Made by a program: the position numbers and the translations under genes
The notes under the pieces: model-generated
What the model saw: only the letters and a program-made list of their open reading frames with translations
What the model was told of the DNA's origin: nothing
The model's database searches: none
Assembly: GCA_964414785.1 (NCBI GenBank)
Contig: CAYPXZ010000011.1
Span: forward strand, 1-64,000
Reading direction: 5' to 3'
From: Palsa-1447 sp964414785
Lineage (GTDB): Bacteria > Verrucomicrobiota > Verrucomicrobiia > Opitutales > Opitutaceae
Length of the DNA: 64,000 nucleotides
Shown here: one piece after another, positions 35,888-44,111 of the stretch
Numbering within the stretch: position 1 is the first letter of the stretch
Layout: every line of letters begins with the position of its first letter

Positions 35888-37023
35888 TTCCCCTGGCCAA
35901 GCCCGAGATGGGAGATGAGGAGATCGCCCTTGTCTCTGAGACCATACGCGGGGGGTGGATCACACAGGGACCGAGGGTCGCCGAATTCGAGAGGGCGTTC
36001 GCCGACCGCGTCGGCGCCGCCCACGCCGTCGCCACATCCAACTGCACGGCGGCCCTCCACATCGCCCTCCTGGCCGCGGGCGTTAAGCCCGGTGACGAGG
36101 TCATCGTCACCCCGCACAGCTTCATAGCCACATCGAACTCCATCCTGTACTGCGGCGCGCGCCCCGTGTTCGTCGACATCGATCCCGCGACGCTGAACAT
36201 GTCCCATGAAAGGGTTCCCGCGGCCATCGGTCCGCGTACGCGCGCGATCCTTGCCGTCGACCAAGTCGGCCGTCCCGCGGACATGGCCGCATTGGCGGCG
36301 ATCGCAAAGGCAAGGGGCCTCGCGCTCGTCGAGGATGCGGCCTGCGCCATCGGAAGTACCTACCAGGGAAAGCCCGTCGGCGACAACACCCACGCCCCCC
36401 TGGTCTGCTTCAGCTTTCACCCCAGGAAGATCATGAGCACCGGGGACGGCGGCATGATTACGACCGGCGACGGGGAGCTCGCTGGGCGCCTGCGCCTTCT
36501 GCGCCAGCACGGGATGTCGGTCAACGACCTCCAGCGCCACCAGTCAAAGACCGTCGTGACGGAAAGCTATCCTATCGTGGGCTACAACTACCGCCTCACC
36601 GACGTGCAGGCCTCGATCGGCCTGGCCCAGCTGCGCCGGCTCGACTCGATCATTTCGCGTCGGCGAGATATCGCCTCGCGCTACGACGCCGCCCTGGGGG
36701 GCATCCCGGGAGTGGGCATCTTCGCCGAGCCCGCGGACTGCCGCTGGAACCAGCAGACCTATCTGGTCCGGCTAAAGGGCGCGACCGCCGCCCTGCGCGA
36801 TGCATTCATGCAGAGGCTCCTTGAGGATGGGATCGCCAGCCGCCGGGGCGTCATGTCGATCCACCGCGAGCCGTGCTACGTTGAGCGGTTCGGCGCCCAA
36901 TCCTTTCCCGAAAGCGAGAGCGCCAGCGACCAGTGCGTGTGTTTGCCCCTTTACACCCAGATGACCGATGTTGAGATCGACCGCGTATGCACGGCGGTGC
37001 GAAAACACGCGCCCCGCGCCTAA
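35884..37023 (+). CDS. DegT/DnrJ/EryC1-family PLP sugar aminotransferase (second copy)
   Basis: 379 residues from GTG 35884, which overlaps the epimerase stop; the longer frame from 35728 is inside the epimerase. PLP lysine Lys182 in FSFHPRKIMSTGDGG, a signature nearer to 4-aminotransferases (PglE/PseC/perosamine-synthase side) than the copy at 31531, whose motif is FYPGKN. LVEDAACAIGSTY carries the pyridine-N aspartate. With the epimerase/dehydratase before it and the hexapeptide acyltransferase after it, this forms a second, separate acylated-amino-sugar module. Confidence 0.85.
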   Translation: MIPLAKPEMGDEEIALVSETIRGGWITQGPRVAEFERAFADRVGAAHAVATSNCTAALHIALLAAGVKPGDEVIVTPHSFIATSNSILYCGARPVFVDIDPATLNMSHERVPAAIGPRTRAILAVDQVGRPADMAALAAIAKARGLALVEDAACAIGSTYQGKPVGDNTHAPLVCFSFHPRKIMSTGDGGMITTGDGELAGRLRLLRQHGMSVNDLQRHQSKTVVTESYPIVGYNYRLTDVQASIGLAQLRRLDSIISRRRDIASRYDAALGGIPGVGIFAEPADCRWNQQTYLVRLKGATAALRDAFMQRLLEDGIASRRGVMSIHREPCYVERFGAQSFPESESASDQCVCLPLYTQMTDVEIDRVCTAVRKHAPRA

Positions 37024-37026
37024 TCC

Positions 37027-37473
37027 ATGTCAGAGCAGACCGCGCACCCCCTCCCCAAGAATCCCTACAACCCCTTCTGCTGGGTCGCCGGCGAGCCTTC
37101 GATCGGCGCCGGCACCTGGATAGGCGCCTTCACGCTTATCGACGGCCTGGGGGGTTTGAAGATCGGTAAGGGATGCAACATCAGCTCGGGCGCGCAGGTC
37201 CTTTCCCATTCCACCGTGCGCCGCTGCGTCACCGAGGGTCGCCACGCCAAGGTCGACTACAAGCCAACCGAGCTGGGTGACTTTGTCTTCGTGGGCGCCA
37301 ATGCGGTGATCCAGATGGGCTCGAAGATCGGGGACCATTGCGTGATCGGCGCAGGTGCGGTCGTCCTTGAGGACGCAGTCGTCCCGCCCTATTCCCTCGT
37401 CGCGGGCGTGCCCGCCCGGATCGTGCGCGATATCCGGGGTGAGGCCGAGGCGTGGGCAAAGGACGAGAAATGA
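37027..37473 (+). CDS. hexapeptide-repeat acyltransferase
   Basis: 148 residues, left-handed beta-helix. Repeats run from IGAGTWIGAF through IGKGCNISSGAQVLSHSTVRR to IGDHCVIGAGAVV, ending with the AGVPARIVRDI cap seen in sugar O- and N-acetyltransferases. The His of SHST is the probable general base. It starts 3 bases after the aminotransferase and its end overlaps the GT2 start (ATGA). By context it acylates the amino group installed by the aminotransferase; an O-acetyltransferase role cannot be excluded. Confidence 0.82.
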   Translation: MSEQTAHPLPKNPYNPFCWVAGEPSIGAGTWIGAFTLIDGLGGLKIGKGCNISSGAQVLSHSTVRRCVTEGRHAKVDYKPTELGDFVFVGANAVIQMGSKIGDHCVIGAGAVVLEDAVVPPYSLVAGVPARIVRDIRGEAEAWAKDEK

Positions 37474-38411
37474 GCGGAAAACCCCAGATACTTTCCGTCG
37501 TCGTCGCCGCCTACAACGAGGAGGGGAACATCCCCACTTTCTACAAGCGGGTCCTGGCCGTCGACTGGGCCTCCCTGGGCCTCGAGCTGGAGCTAGTTTT
37601 TGTTGACGATCACTCGCGCGACAGGACGCAGGACATCCTGGCGGGACTCGCCGCCGCGGACCCGCGGGTCAAGGTGCTTCGGTTTTCCAAGAATTTTGGC
37701 AGCCACAAGGCCTTCACGGCGGGTCTCGAGCACTGCAGCGGCGACGCCGCCGTCATCCTTGCCGCGGACCTTCAGGACCCACCGGAGACAATACCCCAGC
37801 TCGTTGAGAAATGGCGGAAAGGGGCCGCGATCGTATGGGCCGTGCGGGACGACAGGCAGGGCGAGTCCGCAGCGACGAAGATGCTTTCACGCCTCTATTA
37901 CCACCTCATGCGCCGCTATGCCGAGGTGCAACCGCCGGAGAGCGGCGCGGACTTCCTTCTCATGGACCGCAGGGTGATCGCTGAGCTTAGGAAGGCCCCT
38001 GAGAAGCACACGTCCGTCCTCTTGCTGATCCAGTGGATGGGATTCGACCAGGACCACATCCTTTACACCAAGGCGGCGCGCCACAGCGGGCGCTCAAACT
38101 GGACATTGGCCAAGAAGCTCAAGCTCGCCGTGGATTCCTTCGTCAGTTTTTCGTACGCACCGGTCCGCCTCGCGTCGACCTGCGGGCTTGTCTTCGCCTT
38201 CAGCGGGTTCCTCTATGCGGCGGTGATCGCGGTTCGGGCCATGACCTACGGGAGCCCGATCCAGGGCTGGTCCTCGCTCATGTGCGTTCTCCTGATCGTC
38301 TCGGGAGTGCAGCTCGTGATCCTGGGGATCCTCGGCGAATACCTCTGGCGGGCCTTCGACGAGACCCGCGGCCGCCCGCGCTATATCGTCGAGAAGCGCA
38401 TCAACCTCTGA
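37470..38411 (+). CDS. GtrB/ArnC-like polyprenyl-phosphate glycosyltransferase (GT2, membrane)
   Basis: 313 residues from ATG 37470, overlapping the acyltransferase stop. GT2 domain with VVVAAYNEEGNIPTFYKR at the start, FVDDHSRDRT and catalytic AADLQDPPE (98-106); then two spans near 230-255 and 265-290 and the LGEYLWRAFDETRGRPRYIV tail. Same family as the 16492 gene but clearly a separate paralogue. A GtrA-type flippase gene converges on it 50 bases downstream, reproducing the phage/bacterial GtrA-GtrB pairing for glycan side-chain modification. Confidence 0.88.
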   Translation: MSGKPQILSVVVAAYNEEGNIPTFYKRVLAVDWASLGLELELVFVDDHSRDRTQDILAGLAAADPRVKVLRFSKNFGSHKAFTAGLEHCSGDAAVILAADLQDPPETIPQLVEKWRKGAAIVWAVRDDRQGESAATKMLSRLYYHLMRRYAEVQPPESGADFLLMDRRVIAELRKAPEKHTSVLLLIQWMGFDQDHILYTKAARHSGRSNWTLAKKLKLAVDSFVSFSYAPVRLASTCGLVFAFSGFLYAAVIAVRAMTYGSPIQGWSSLMCVLLIVSGVQLVILGILGEYLWRAFDETRGRPRYIVEKRINL

Positions 38412-38461
38412 GGCTCAGCCCAGGGGCTCCCCACCCGCCCTCACCGCGCACGCCCAGCGTG

Positions 38462-38875
38462 TCACTCGACGCTCACCGCGTGCTTGAAGATGCGGTACTG
38501 CATCGCGACGTAGGTAATAACCATCTGCGCGGCGTTCGCCGCCCCCGCCGCCGCCCAACCCGGCATGCTCGTCGTGGCTGTCAGCAGCTTGAACACCACG
38601 GCCTGCACCGCAAACGTGATCACGACCATCAGCAGGTACTCGGACACCTGCCGGGCGGAATCGGTGCGTTTGCACCCGAATGTCCACACCTTGTTGAGCC
38701 AGAAGTGCAGCCCGACCGCCGGGGGATACGCCAGGATGAAGGAGGCATCCTTGCTGAAGCGGTGCCCGAGGGCCCAATTCAGCGTTGTAAACACTCCCAT
38801 AACGACAACGCCGACGACGCCGTAGCGAAGGATCCTTCGAAGGAGTTCGGACTTGATGAGTCGTTCGATTGGCAT
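38462..38875 (-). CDS. GtrA-family membrane protein (polyprenyl-phosphate-sugar flippase)
   Basis: 137 residues with four predicted spans, the exact GtrA (PF04138) plan: LLRRILRYGVVGVVVMGVFT at the start, NKVWTFGCK between spans 2 and 3 (the family has N--WTF) and QYRIFKH at the end (family --Y-FF/W-F). AAGG seven bases upstream supports ATG 38875 over GTG 38881. GtrA proteins are thought to flip undecaprenyl-phosphate-linked sugars made by GtrB. Opposite strand to, and convergent with, the GtrB-like gene. Confidence 0.87.
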   Translation of the reverse strand: MPIERLIKSELLRRILRYGVVGVVVMGVFTTLNWALGHRFSKDASFILAYPPAVGLHFWLNKVWTFGCKRTDSARQVSEYLLMVVITFAVQAVVFKLLTATTSMPGWAAAGAANAAQMVITYVAMQYRIFKHAVSVE

Positions 38876-39063
38876 GGACACCTTGGGAAGTCGCGAGCCG
38901 GGCGAAACCGCTTTAGCCGGGCACGTTCAGGCTGCATAGCCTACGGCCGCTCGCACTGCCAATGGAAACTTTCGCCTACCTGCATTTCGCCCCAATAGGG
39001 AGGCAATCCCTTGGCAAGAAAGGGGGATAAGAATGGGCTCGCGGGCGCCCCAACAAGCAATCG

Positions 39064-40101
39064 ATGATAGGGCAAATGGCGCTTTCCAGCCAAACTCCAG
39101 TATCATTTGCCATCGTCGGATGCGGCCTAATAGGCAAGAAGAGGGCCTCGGCGCTTGCGAAGGTTCCCGGTACCACCCTTGCCTACGCCTGCGACCTGGA
39201 CCCCGCCAGGGCCTCGGACGTCGCCCAAATCCACCCGGGCTGCGTCTCATCCACGGACTTCAAGGTGGCGATAGCGGATTTGAGGGTCACGGCGGTCATA
39301 GTATCGACATTGAATTCATCCCTTGCACCCATCGCCCTCGCCGCTGTCGAGGCCGGCAAGCATGTCATGCTTGAAAAGCCCGGGGCACTGGGGCCCGCGG
39401 AGCTGCGGACCCTCCAGGGCGCCGCGGCATCCCGAGGGGTGAGCGTGCGGATCGGCTACAACCACCGCTTCCACCCGGCGCTTCAAAAAGCCCGGGAGAT
39501 CGTCGATTCGGGTGCGCTCGGACCCCTCATGTTCCTGAGGGGCCGCTATGGGCACGGGGGAAGGAAGGGCTACGACCGCGAGTGGCGGGCGGATCCCAAG
39601 CTCTCGGGGGGCGGAGAGCTTATTGACCAGGGCGTCCACCTGATAGACCTCGCGGCATGGTTCCTCGGTGACTTTGCCACGGTCGAAGGCCACGCGAGCA
39701 CGCTGTTCTGGGACATGAAGGTCGATGACAACGCGTTCCTTAGCCTCAGGACCGCCAGCGGCCAGACGGCCTGGCTCCATGTCAGCTGCACGGAATGGAA
39801 GAACATGTTCTCCCTCGAGATCTACGGCAGGGACGGCAAGCTCTCGATCGACGGCCTTGGTGGAAGCTACGGGACGGAGCGCCTGACCTACTACAAGATG
39901 CTCCCCCAGATGGGTCCGCCCGAAACCGCGATGTGGGAGTACCCAAGCGGCGACACTTCGTGGGCCCTGGAGACCTCGGCCTTCGCGGAGGACATCCGCA
40001 CGGGGCGCCCGCCTTCGCCGGGCTTGCAGGAGGGCATAAGGATTCTCGATATAGTGCAAACGATCTATAGGAAAAGCGGCTACCCCACCCCCAACTCATG
40101 A
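39064..40101 (+). CDS. Gfo/Idh/MocA-family oxidoreductase
   Basis: 345 residues from ATG 39064 (ATG 39076 is as likely). Rossmann motif AIVGCGLIGKKR (16-27) and EKPGAL (104-109), where Lys is the usual catalytic residue; IGYNHRFHPALQKA and GGGELIDQGVHLIDLA are the conserved C-terminal-domain segments. It differs from the WbpB-like copy at 30031 and begins the operon that continues with the heptose genes, overlapping hddA by 4 bases. It may modify a heptose or another sugar (oxidation or ketone reduction); the substrate cannot be assigned. Confidence 0.8.
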   Translation: MIGQMALSSQTPVSFAIVGCGLIGKKRASALAKVPGTTLAYACDLDPARASDVAQIHPGCVSSTDFKVAIADLRVTAVIVSTLNSSLAPIALAAVEAGKHVMLEKPGALGPAELRTLQGAAASRGVSVRIGYNHRFHPALQKAREIVDSGALGPLMFLRGRYGHGGRKGYDREWRADPKLSGGGELIDQGVHLIDLAAWFLGDFATVEGHASTLFWDMKVDDNAFLSLRTASGQTAWLHVSCTEWKNMFSLEIYGRDGKLSIDGLGGSYGTERLTYYKMLPQMGPPETAMWEYPSGDTSWALETSAFAEDIRTGRPPSPGLQEGIRILDIVQTIYRKSGYPTPNS

Positions 40102-41081
40102 TCATCACACGCTCTCCCCTGCGCGTCTCACTTGGCGGAGGAGGCACCGACCTTCCGAGCTACTACAGCGAGCACGGGGGATTCCTCGTGGCGGCGGCAA
40201 TAGACAAGTACGTCTACATCACCAAGCACACGACCTTCCAGGAGGAGATCATCGTCAAGTACTCCAAGCTGGAGCGGGTCAGTGCGGTGGACCAGATCGA
40301 GCACCCCATCGTGCGCGAGGCCCTCAAGCTCGTGGGGGTCACCGACCCGCACATAGAACTCACCTCAATGGCCGACATCCCGGGCGGCACCGGACTCGGC
40401 AGCTCGGGCAGCTTCACGACCGCGCTCCTTAGGGCGCTTCACGCCTACAAGAAGAACCTGGTATCGCCGGCCGAGCTGGCCGAGCAGGCGTGCGACATCG
40501 AGATCAACAAGCTCGGGGAACCCATCGGAAAGCAGGACCAATACATAGCCGCGGTGGGAGGCATAACGGCCTTCACATTCCATAAGGACGGACGGGTCGA
40601 GTACCATCCCTGCAAGATCTCCGAGGAGACCCTCTACAACCTGGAGGACAACCTCCTGCTGTTCTTCACGGGCTACTCAAGGAGCGCTTCCTCAATACTT
40701 AAGGACCAGAACGACCGCTCGAAGAAGAACGACTCGTCGATGCTCGACAACCTGCATTTCACAAAGGAGCTCGGCCACAAGTCGCTGGCATGCCTGGAAA
40801 GCGGGAACCTGGACGAGTTTGCGATGCTCATGGACGTCCACTGGCAGCGGAAGAAGGCCCGCAGCTCGGGCATGAGCAACCCGCACATCAACCAGTGGTA
40901 CGATTGCGCGATGGCCAACGGCGCCCTTGGCGGGAAGTTGATCGGGGCCGGCGGCGGGGGATTCCTCATGTTCTATGCGGGCGACAAGAAGCGCCTGCGC
41001 CATGCGATGCGAGAGAAGGGTCTGCAGGAGGTCCGGTTCCGGTTCGACTTCGAGGGCACAAAGGTCATCGCCCAGAACTGA
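40098..41081 (+). CDS. hddA: D-glycero-alpha-D-manno-heptose 7-phosphate 1-kinase
   Basis: 327-residue GHMP kinase. ITRSPLRVSLGGGGTDLPSY at the N-terminus and the ATP loop IPGGTGLGSSGSF (94-106) match HddA; KLIGAGGGGFLMFYA is GHMP motif 3. It phosphorylates C1 of heptose 7-phosphate with alpha configuration, the step that commits to the GDP-D-glycero-alpha-D-manno-heptose (S-layer/capsule/O-antigen) route and away from the HldE beta route of LPS core. The adjacent hddC, gmhA and gmhB complete the pathway, which makes this call firm. Confidence 0.9.
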   Translation: MIITRSPLRVSLGGGGTDLPSYYSEHGGFLVAAAIDKYVYITKHTTFQEEIIVKYSKLERVSAVDQIEHPIVREALKLVGVTDPHIELTSMADIPGGTGLGSSGSFTTALLRALHAYKKNLVSPAELAEQACDIEINKLGEPIGKQDQYIAAVGGITAFTFHKDGRVEYHPCKISEETLYNLEDNLLLFFTGYSRSASSILKDQNDRSKKNDSSMLDNLHFTKELGHKSLACLESGNLDEFAMLMDVHWQRKKARSSGMSNPHINQWYDCAMANGALGGKLIGAGGGGFLMFYAGDKKRLRHAMREKGLQEVRFRFDFEGTKVIAQN

Positions 41082-41089
41082 AACCGGAC

Positions 41090-42145
41090 ATGAGCCCCGT
41101 CCGAATCAACCTCACCCCCAGGGTAGTTCCGGGCCAGCGGATCGATGCCGTAGACGAGCTCAAGGGCCTCGCGATCATCCTGGTGATCGTCTACCATGCC
41201 GGAGCCATCCTCGGGATCGACAATGTCATGCACGGAGAGATCGGCGTTGATATCTTCCTGATGATGAGTGGGTTCACCCTTGCGCTGGGCTCGCCCGACA
41301 TCTCGCTCGGCCAGTTCTTCATACGCCGATTTTCGAGGATTTACCCTTCCTACTGGGTCGCCCTGGGGGTCACCCTCGTTATCCAATGGAAGCTCTACGG
41401 GACCCAGAAGAGCTGGGAAAACATCTGGCAACACATAATCGGCATCCACGCCTTTTCGCGGCTGGCTTACTTCGCCGACATCGTGGACGCGTTTTGGTTC
41501 GTTTCCATGATCCTGGCGGCCTACGTGGTCTTCGCCCTGATTAGGAAGCGCCTCGATGACCTGTCCCTTGTGATCGCGGTCGCCGGTTTCCTCACGGCGC
41601 TCGCCTCCTACCTTTATATCAGGAACTCGCATGCGGGCGGCCTGATCTCGCTCGCCGTGCGGATTCCGAGTTTTTTCGTTGGCATCATCGCGGGCCAGCT
41701 CCTGGGACACGGCACGGGCGAGCTAAAGTTCAACCTCCTCCTCGGCTTCGGGCTCATCTGCTTCTACTACCAGACCTTCATTCTGAGCATCGCTGACAAC
41801 TACACGCTGCCCGCCGTGGGGATCATAACGCTCTGGATAGGGCTTCGCGGATTGCTTCGGAAGGTGCCCGGTTGGGTGGGCCTGTCGGGTGCCTTCGCAT
41901 TCGTTGGCCTCATCTCGTATGAGCTCTACCTTTTCCATCAGCCGCTAATCCGGGATTACAACATCTACGTTTACGGTCACGTCCTGGGCGTGCCCGAGCC
42001 GACCCACCGGCAGCTCTTCGTGGGCGCCGTCGTGGGCCTGGCGGTCGCATTTGTCGTCAGCATCTTCTTGCACAAGGCCATGTCCTGGCTTCTCTCGTTC
42101 ATTCCCGGAAGGCCCAAATTGCCGGCGACCGAAGTGCCCGCATGA
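41090..42145 (+). CDS. acyltransferase-3 family membrane O-acyltransferase
   Basis: 351 residues from ATG 41090; the longer frame from 40790 is inside hddA. About ten spans. LKGLAIILVIVYHAG with His36 is the family catalytic motif, followed by GVDIFLMMSGF and RRFSRIYPSYW, both Acyl_transf_3 (OafA/WecH-like) signatures; no C-terminal SGNH domain. It would transfer an acetyl group to a sugar of the glycan at the membrane. Its position between hddA and hddC suggests the heptose-containing unit is acylated, but this is inference. Its stop overlaps the hddC start. Confidence 0.87.
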   Translation: MSPVRINLTPRVVPGQRIDAVDELKGLAIILVIVYHAGAILGIDNVMHGEIGVDIFLMMSGFTLALGSPDISLGQFFIRRFSRIYPSYWVALGVTLVIQWKLYGTQKSWENIWQHIIGIHAFSRLAYFADIVDAFWFVSMILAAYVVFALIRKRLDDLSLVIAVAGFLTALASYLYIRNSHAGGLISLAVRIPSFFVGIIAGQLLGHGTGELKFNLLLGFGLICFYYQTFILSIADNYTLPAVGIITLWIGLRGLLRKVPGWVGLSGAFAFVGLISYELYLFHQPLIRDYNIYVYGHVLGVPEPTHRQLFVGAVVGLAVAFVVSIFLHKAMSWLLSFIPGRPKLPATEVPA

Positions 42146-42897
42146 ATCCAGCCAAGATTCCCGTTGCCATTCTTGCGGGCGGACTCGCCACCCGCCTAAA
42201 GCCCATCACCGAGAAGATACCGAAGCTCCTGGTCGAAGTCGCCGGTGAGCCCTTCTTCACCCATCAGATTCGCCTGCTGAGGAAGGCGGGGCTCGACCAC
42301 CTTGTCGTGTGCGTGGGTTACTTGGGGGAGATGATCGTGGACGGCTACGGCGACGGGGCAAAGTGGGGTGTCCGGATCGAGTATTCGTTCGACGGACCGA
42401 AGCTTCTCGGAACCGGGGGAGCCCTTATCCGAGCGCTGCCCATGCTTGGCGACGTCTTCTACGTCCTTTACGGTGACAGCTACCTGCCGATCGACTACCT
42501 GGCGGTCGGGGAGGCCTTTCTCAGGTCCGGTCGCCTGGGGATGATGACGGTGTTCGAGAACAGCGAGCGCTTTGACTCAAGCAACGTGTGGTTTGAGGGC
42601 GGAGCGATACGCGCCTATGACAAGAAGATGAAGGTGCCCTCCATGCGGCACATCGACTATGGTCTTGGCCTGTTCCGAAAGGCCGCCTTCGACGGCTTCG
42701 CCCGGGACCAGGTCGTGGACCTCGCCGATGTCCAAAAGGAGCTCCTTCGGCGCAACGAATTGGCCGGATTCGAGATCACCCAGCGCTTCTACGAGGTGGG
42801 CTCCCACGCCGGCCTGCGGGAGCTCGACCAGCTGCTAAAGAATCCGAGCCACGCAACGATTGCCGCCTCGCATTCGCGTGGGCCATTCGCATCTTAA
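42142..42897 (+). CDS. hddC: D-glycero-alpha-D-manno-heptose 1-phosphate guanylyltransferase
   Basis: 251-residue nucleotidyltransferase. Nucleotide-binding signature AILAGGLATRLKPITEKIPK (9-28), with the GGLATRL variant usual in HddC-type enzymes, followed by GEPFFTHQIRLL and GTGGAL. The metal aspartate lies in LYGDSYLP. It transfers GMP (in characterised homologues) to heptose 1-phosphate to give GDP-D-glycero-alpha-D-manno-heptose. Glucose/mannose-1-phosphate nucleotidyltransferases share the fold; pathway context decides the assignment. Start overlaps the acyltransferase stop (ATGA). Confidence 0.87.
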   Translation: MNPAKIPVAILAGGLATRLKPITEKIPKLLVEVAGEPFFTHQIRLLRKAGLDHLVVCVGYLGEMIVDGYGDGAKWGVRIEYSFDGPKLLGTGGALIRALPMLGDVFYVLYGDSYLPIDYLAVGEAFLRSGRLGMMTVFENSERFDSSNVWFEGGAIRAYDKKMKVPSMRHIDYGLGLFRKAAFDGFARDQVVDLADVQKELLRRNELAGFEITQRFYEVGSHAGLRELDQLLKNPSHATIAASHSRGPFAS

Positions 42898-42902
42898 CTT
42901 TC

Positions 42903-43508
42903 ATGTCATACTCAGCACAGCATCTCAAGGAAACGGCCGAAATCGTGGCCAAGATCAACCCGGCCGACTGCGAAAAATGCGTCGCCGAATTACGCGCCGT
43001 GAGGGAGCACGGGGGACGCCTCTTCATGCTGGGCGTAGGGGGAAGCGCCGCCAATGCCTCACACGCCGTGAATGACTTCAGGAAGATCACGGGCATCGAG
43101 ACGTACGCGCCGACCGACAACGTTTCCGAGCTCACGGCGCGGACCAATGACGACGGCTGGGCGAGCGTTTTCGTGGAGTGGCTTCGCGTGAGCAAACTCA
43201 ACAGCAAGGACTGCCTCTTCATACTTTCAGTCGGCGGCGGCAACATTGAGAAGAACGTCTCACCGAACCTTGTCGCGGCGCTCCAATTGGCCAAACAGGT
43301 CGGGGCGAGGATCATCGGCATCGTGGGCAAGGACGGCGGCTACACCGCAAAAGTGGCCGACGCATGCGTGATCGTCCCGACCGTCAACCCGAACAACGTC
43401 ACGCCGCACAGCGAGGCCTTCCAGGCCGTCGTCTGGCACCTCTTCGTCTCGCACCCGGACCTGAAGGTCAATCAGACCAAATGGGAGTCCGTCGGGGCCA
43501 AGCCGTAG
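42903..43508 (+). CDS. gmhA: SIS-domain phosphoheptose isomerase
   Basis: 201 residues, one SIS domain. Phosphosugar loop LGVGGSAANASHAVNDFRK (43-61), ILSVGGGN second loop, and TPHSEAFQAVVWHLFVSHP at the end with the catalytic-type Glu/His pair. It isomerises sedoheptulose 7-phosphate to D-glycero-D-manno-heptose 7-phosphate, the first step of the pathway. The motif GVGGSAANA differs from the E. coli GNGGSAADA form, as is usual for the copies linked to hddA/hddC. Starts 5 bases after hddC. Confidence 0.87.
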   Translation: MSYSAQHLKETAEIVAKINPADCEKCVAELRAVREHGGRLFMLGVGGSAANASHAVNDFRKITGIETYAPTDNVSELTARTNDDGWASVFVEWLRVSKLNSKDCLFILSVGGGNIEKNVSPNLVAALQLAKQVGARIIGIVGKDGGYTAKVADACVIVPTVNPNNVTPHSEAFQAVVWHLFVSHPDLKVNQTKWESVGAKP

Positions 43509-43512
43509 GCGG

Positions 43513-44061
43513 ATGGCGTCCAGGCCCGCAGTCTTCCTTGATCGGGATGGCACTCTGAACGCCCAGGTCGTGCGCGACGGAAAGCCCTACGCGCCCGAGC
43601 GCCTGGAGGATTTTCGCCTGTTGGAAGGCACTCCAGAGGCCTGCCGCGCCCTCAAGGCGGCGGGCTTCGCCCTGGTCGTGGCGACCAACCAGCCGGACGT
43701 GGGCCGGGGCCTGGTCCTCAGGCAAACGATCGAGGCCATGCACTCGCGGCTCCTTGAGCTTGTGCCCGAGATAGACCGGATTGAGGTGTCCTATGACGCG
43801 GGAAGGGGCGAGAAATCCCCGAGGCGCAAGCCCGAACCGGGCATGCTCCTTGACGCCGCCGAGGCGCTCGGACTGGACCTCACCCGATCGTGGATGGTGG
43901 GCGACCGCTGGCGCGACGTCGACTGCGGCAAGCGGGCTGGAGTCCGCACGGTCTTCATCGACTACGGGTACACCGAAGAATTCAACTCAAAGCCCGATTA
44001 TTGCGTCAAAAGCCTCCCCGAGGCGGCCGCGGTCATCCTTGCCTCTGCCGGGAGCTCCTAA
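43513..44061 (+). CDS. gmhB: HAD-IIIA phosphatase, D-glycero-D-manno-heptose 1,7-bisphosphate 7-phosphatase
   Basis: 182 residues. HAD motif I DRDGTLN with Asp10/Asp12, motif II TNQPDVGRG and motif III region KPEPGMLL (106-113) with WMVGDRWRD. It removes the 7-phosphate after HddA. The zinc-binding insert of classical GmhB/HisB-N (Cys-x-His spaced Cys residues just before the KP motif) is absent: the matching stretch VSYDAGRGEKSPRR has no Cys or His. This suggests a zinc-free variant. Sits 4 bases after gmhA; SD-like GTAGGCGG precedes the ATG. Confidence 0.85.
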   Translation: MASRPAVFLDRDGTLNAQVVRDGKPYAPERLEDFRLLEGTPEACRALKAAGFALVVATNQPDVGRGLVLRQTIEAMHSRLLELVPEIDRIEVSYDAGRGEKSPRRKPEPGMLLDAAEALGLDLTRSWMVGDRWRDVDCGKRAGVRTVFIDYGYTEEFNSKPDYCVKSLPEAAAVILASAGSS

Positions 44062-44111
44062 TCTCCTTGCCCGATTCCCTCCCCTGACCTCAATCACACG
44101 ATACAAAAACG

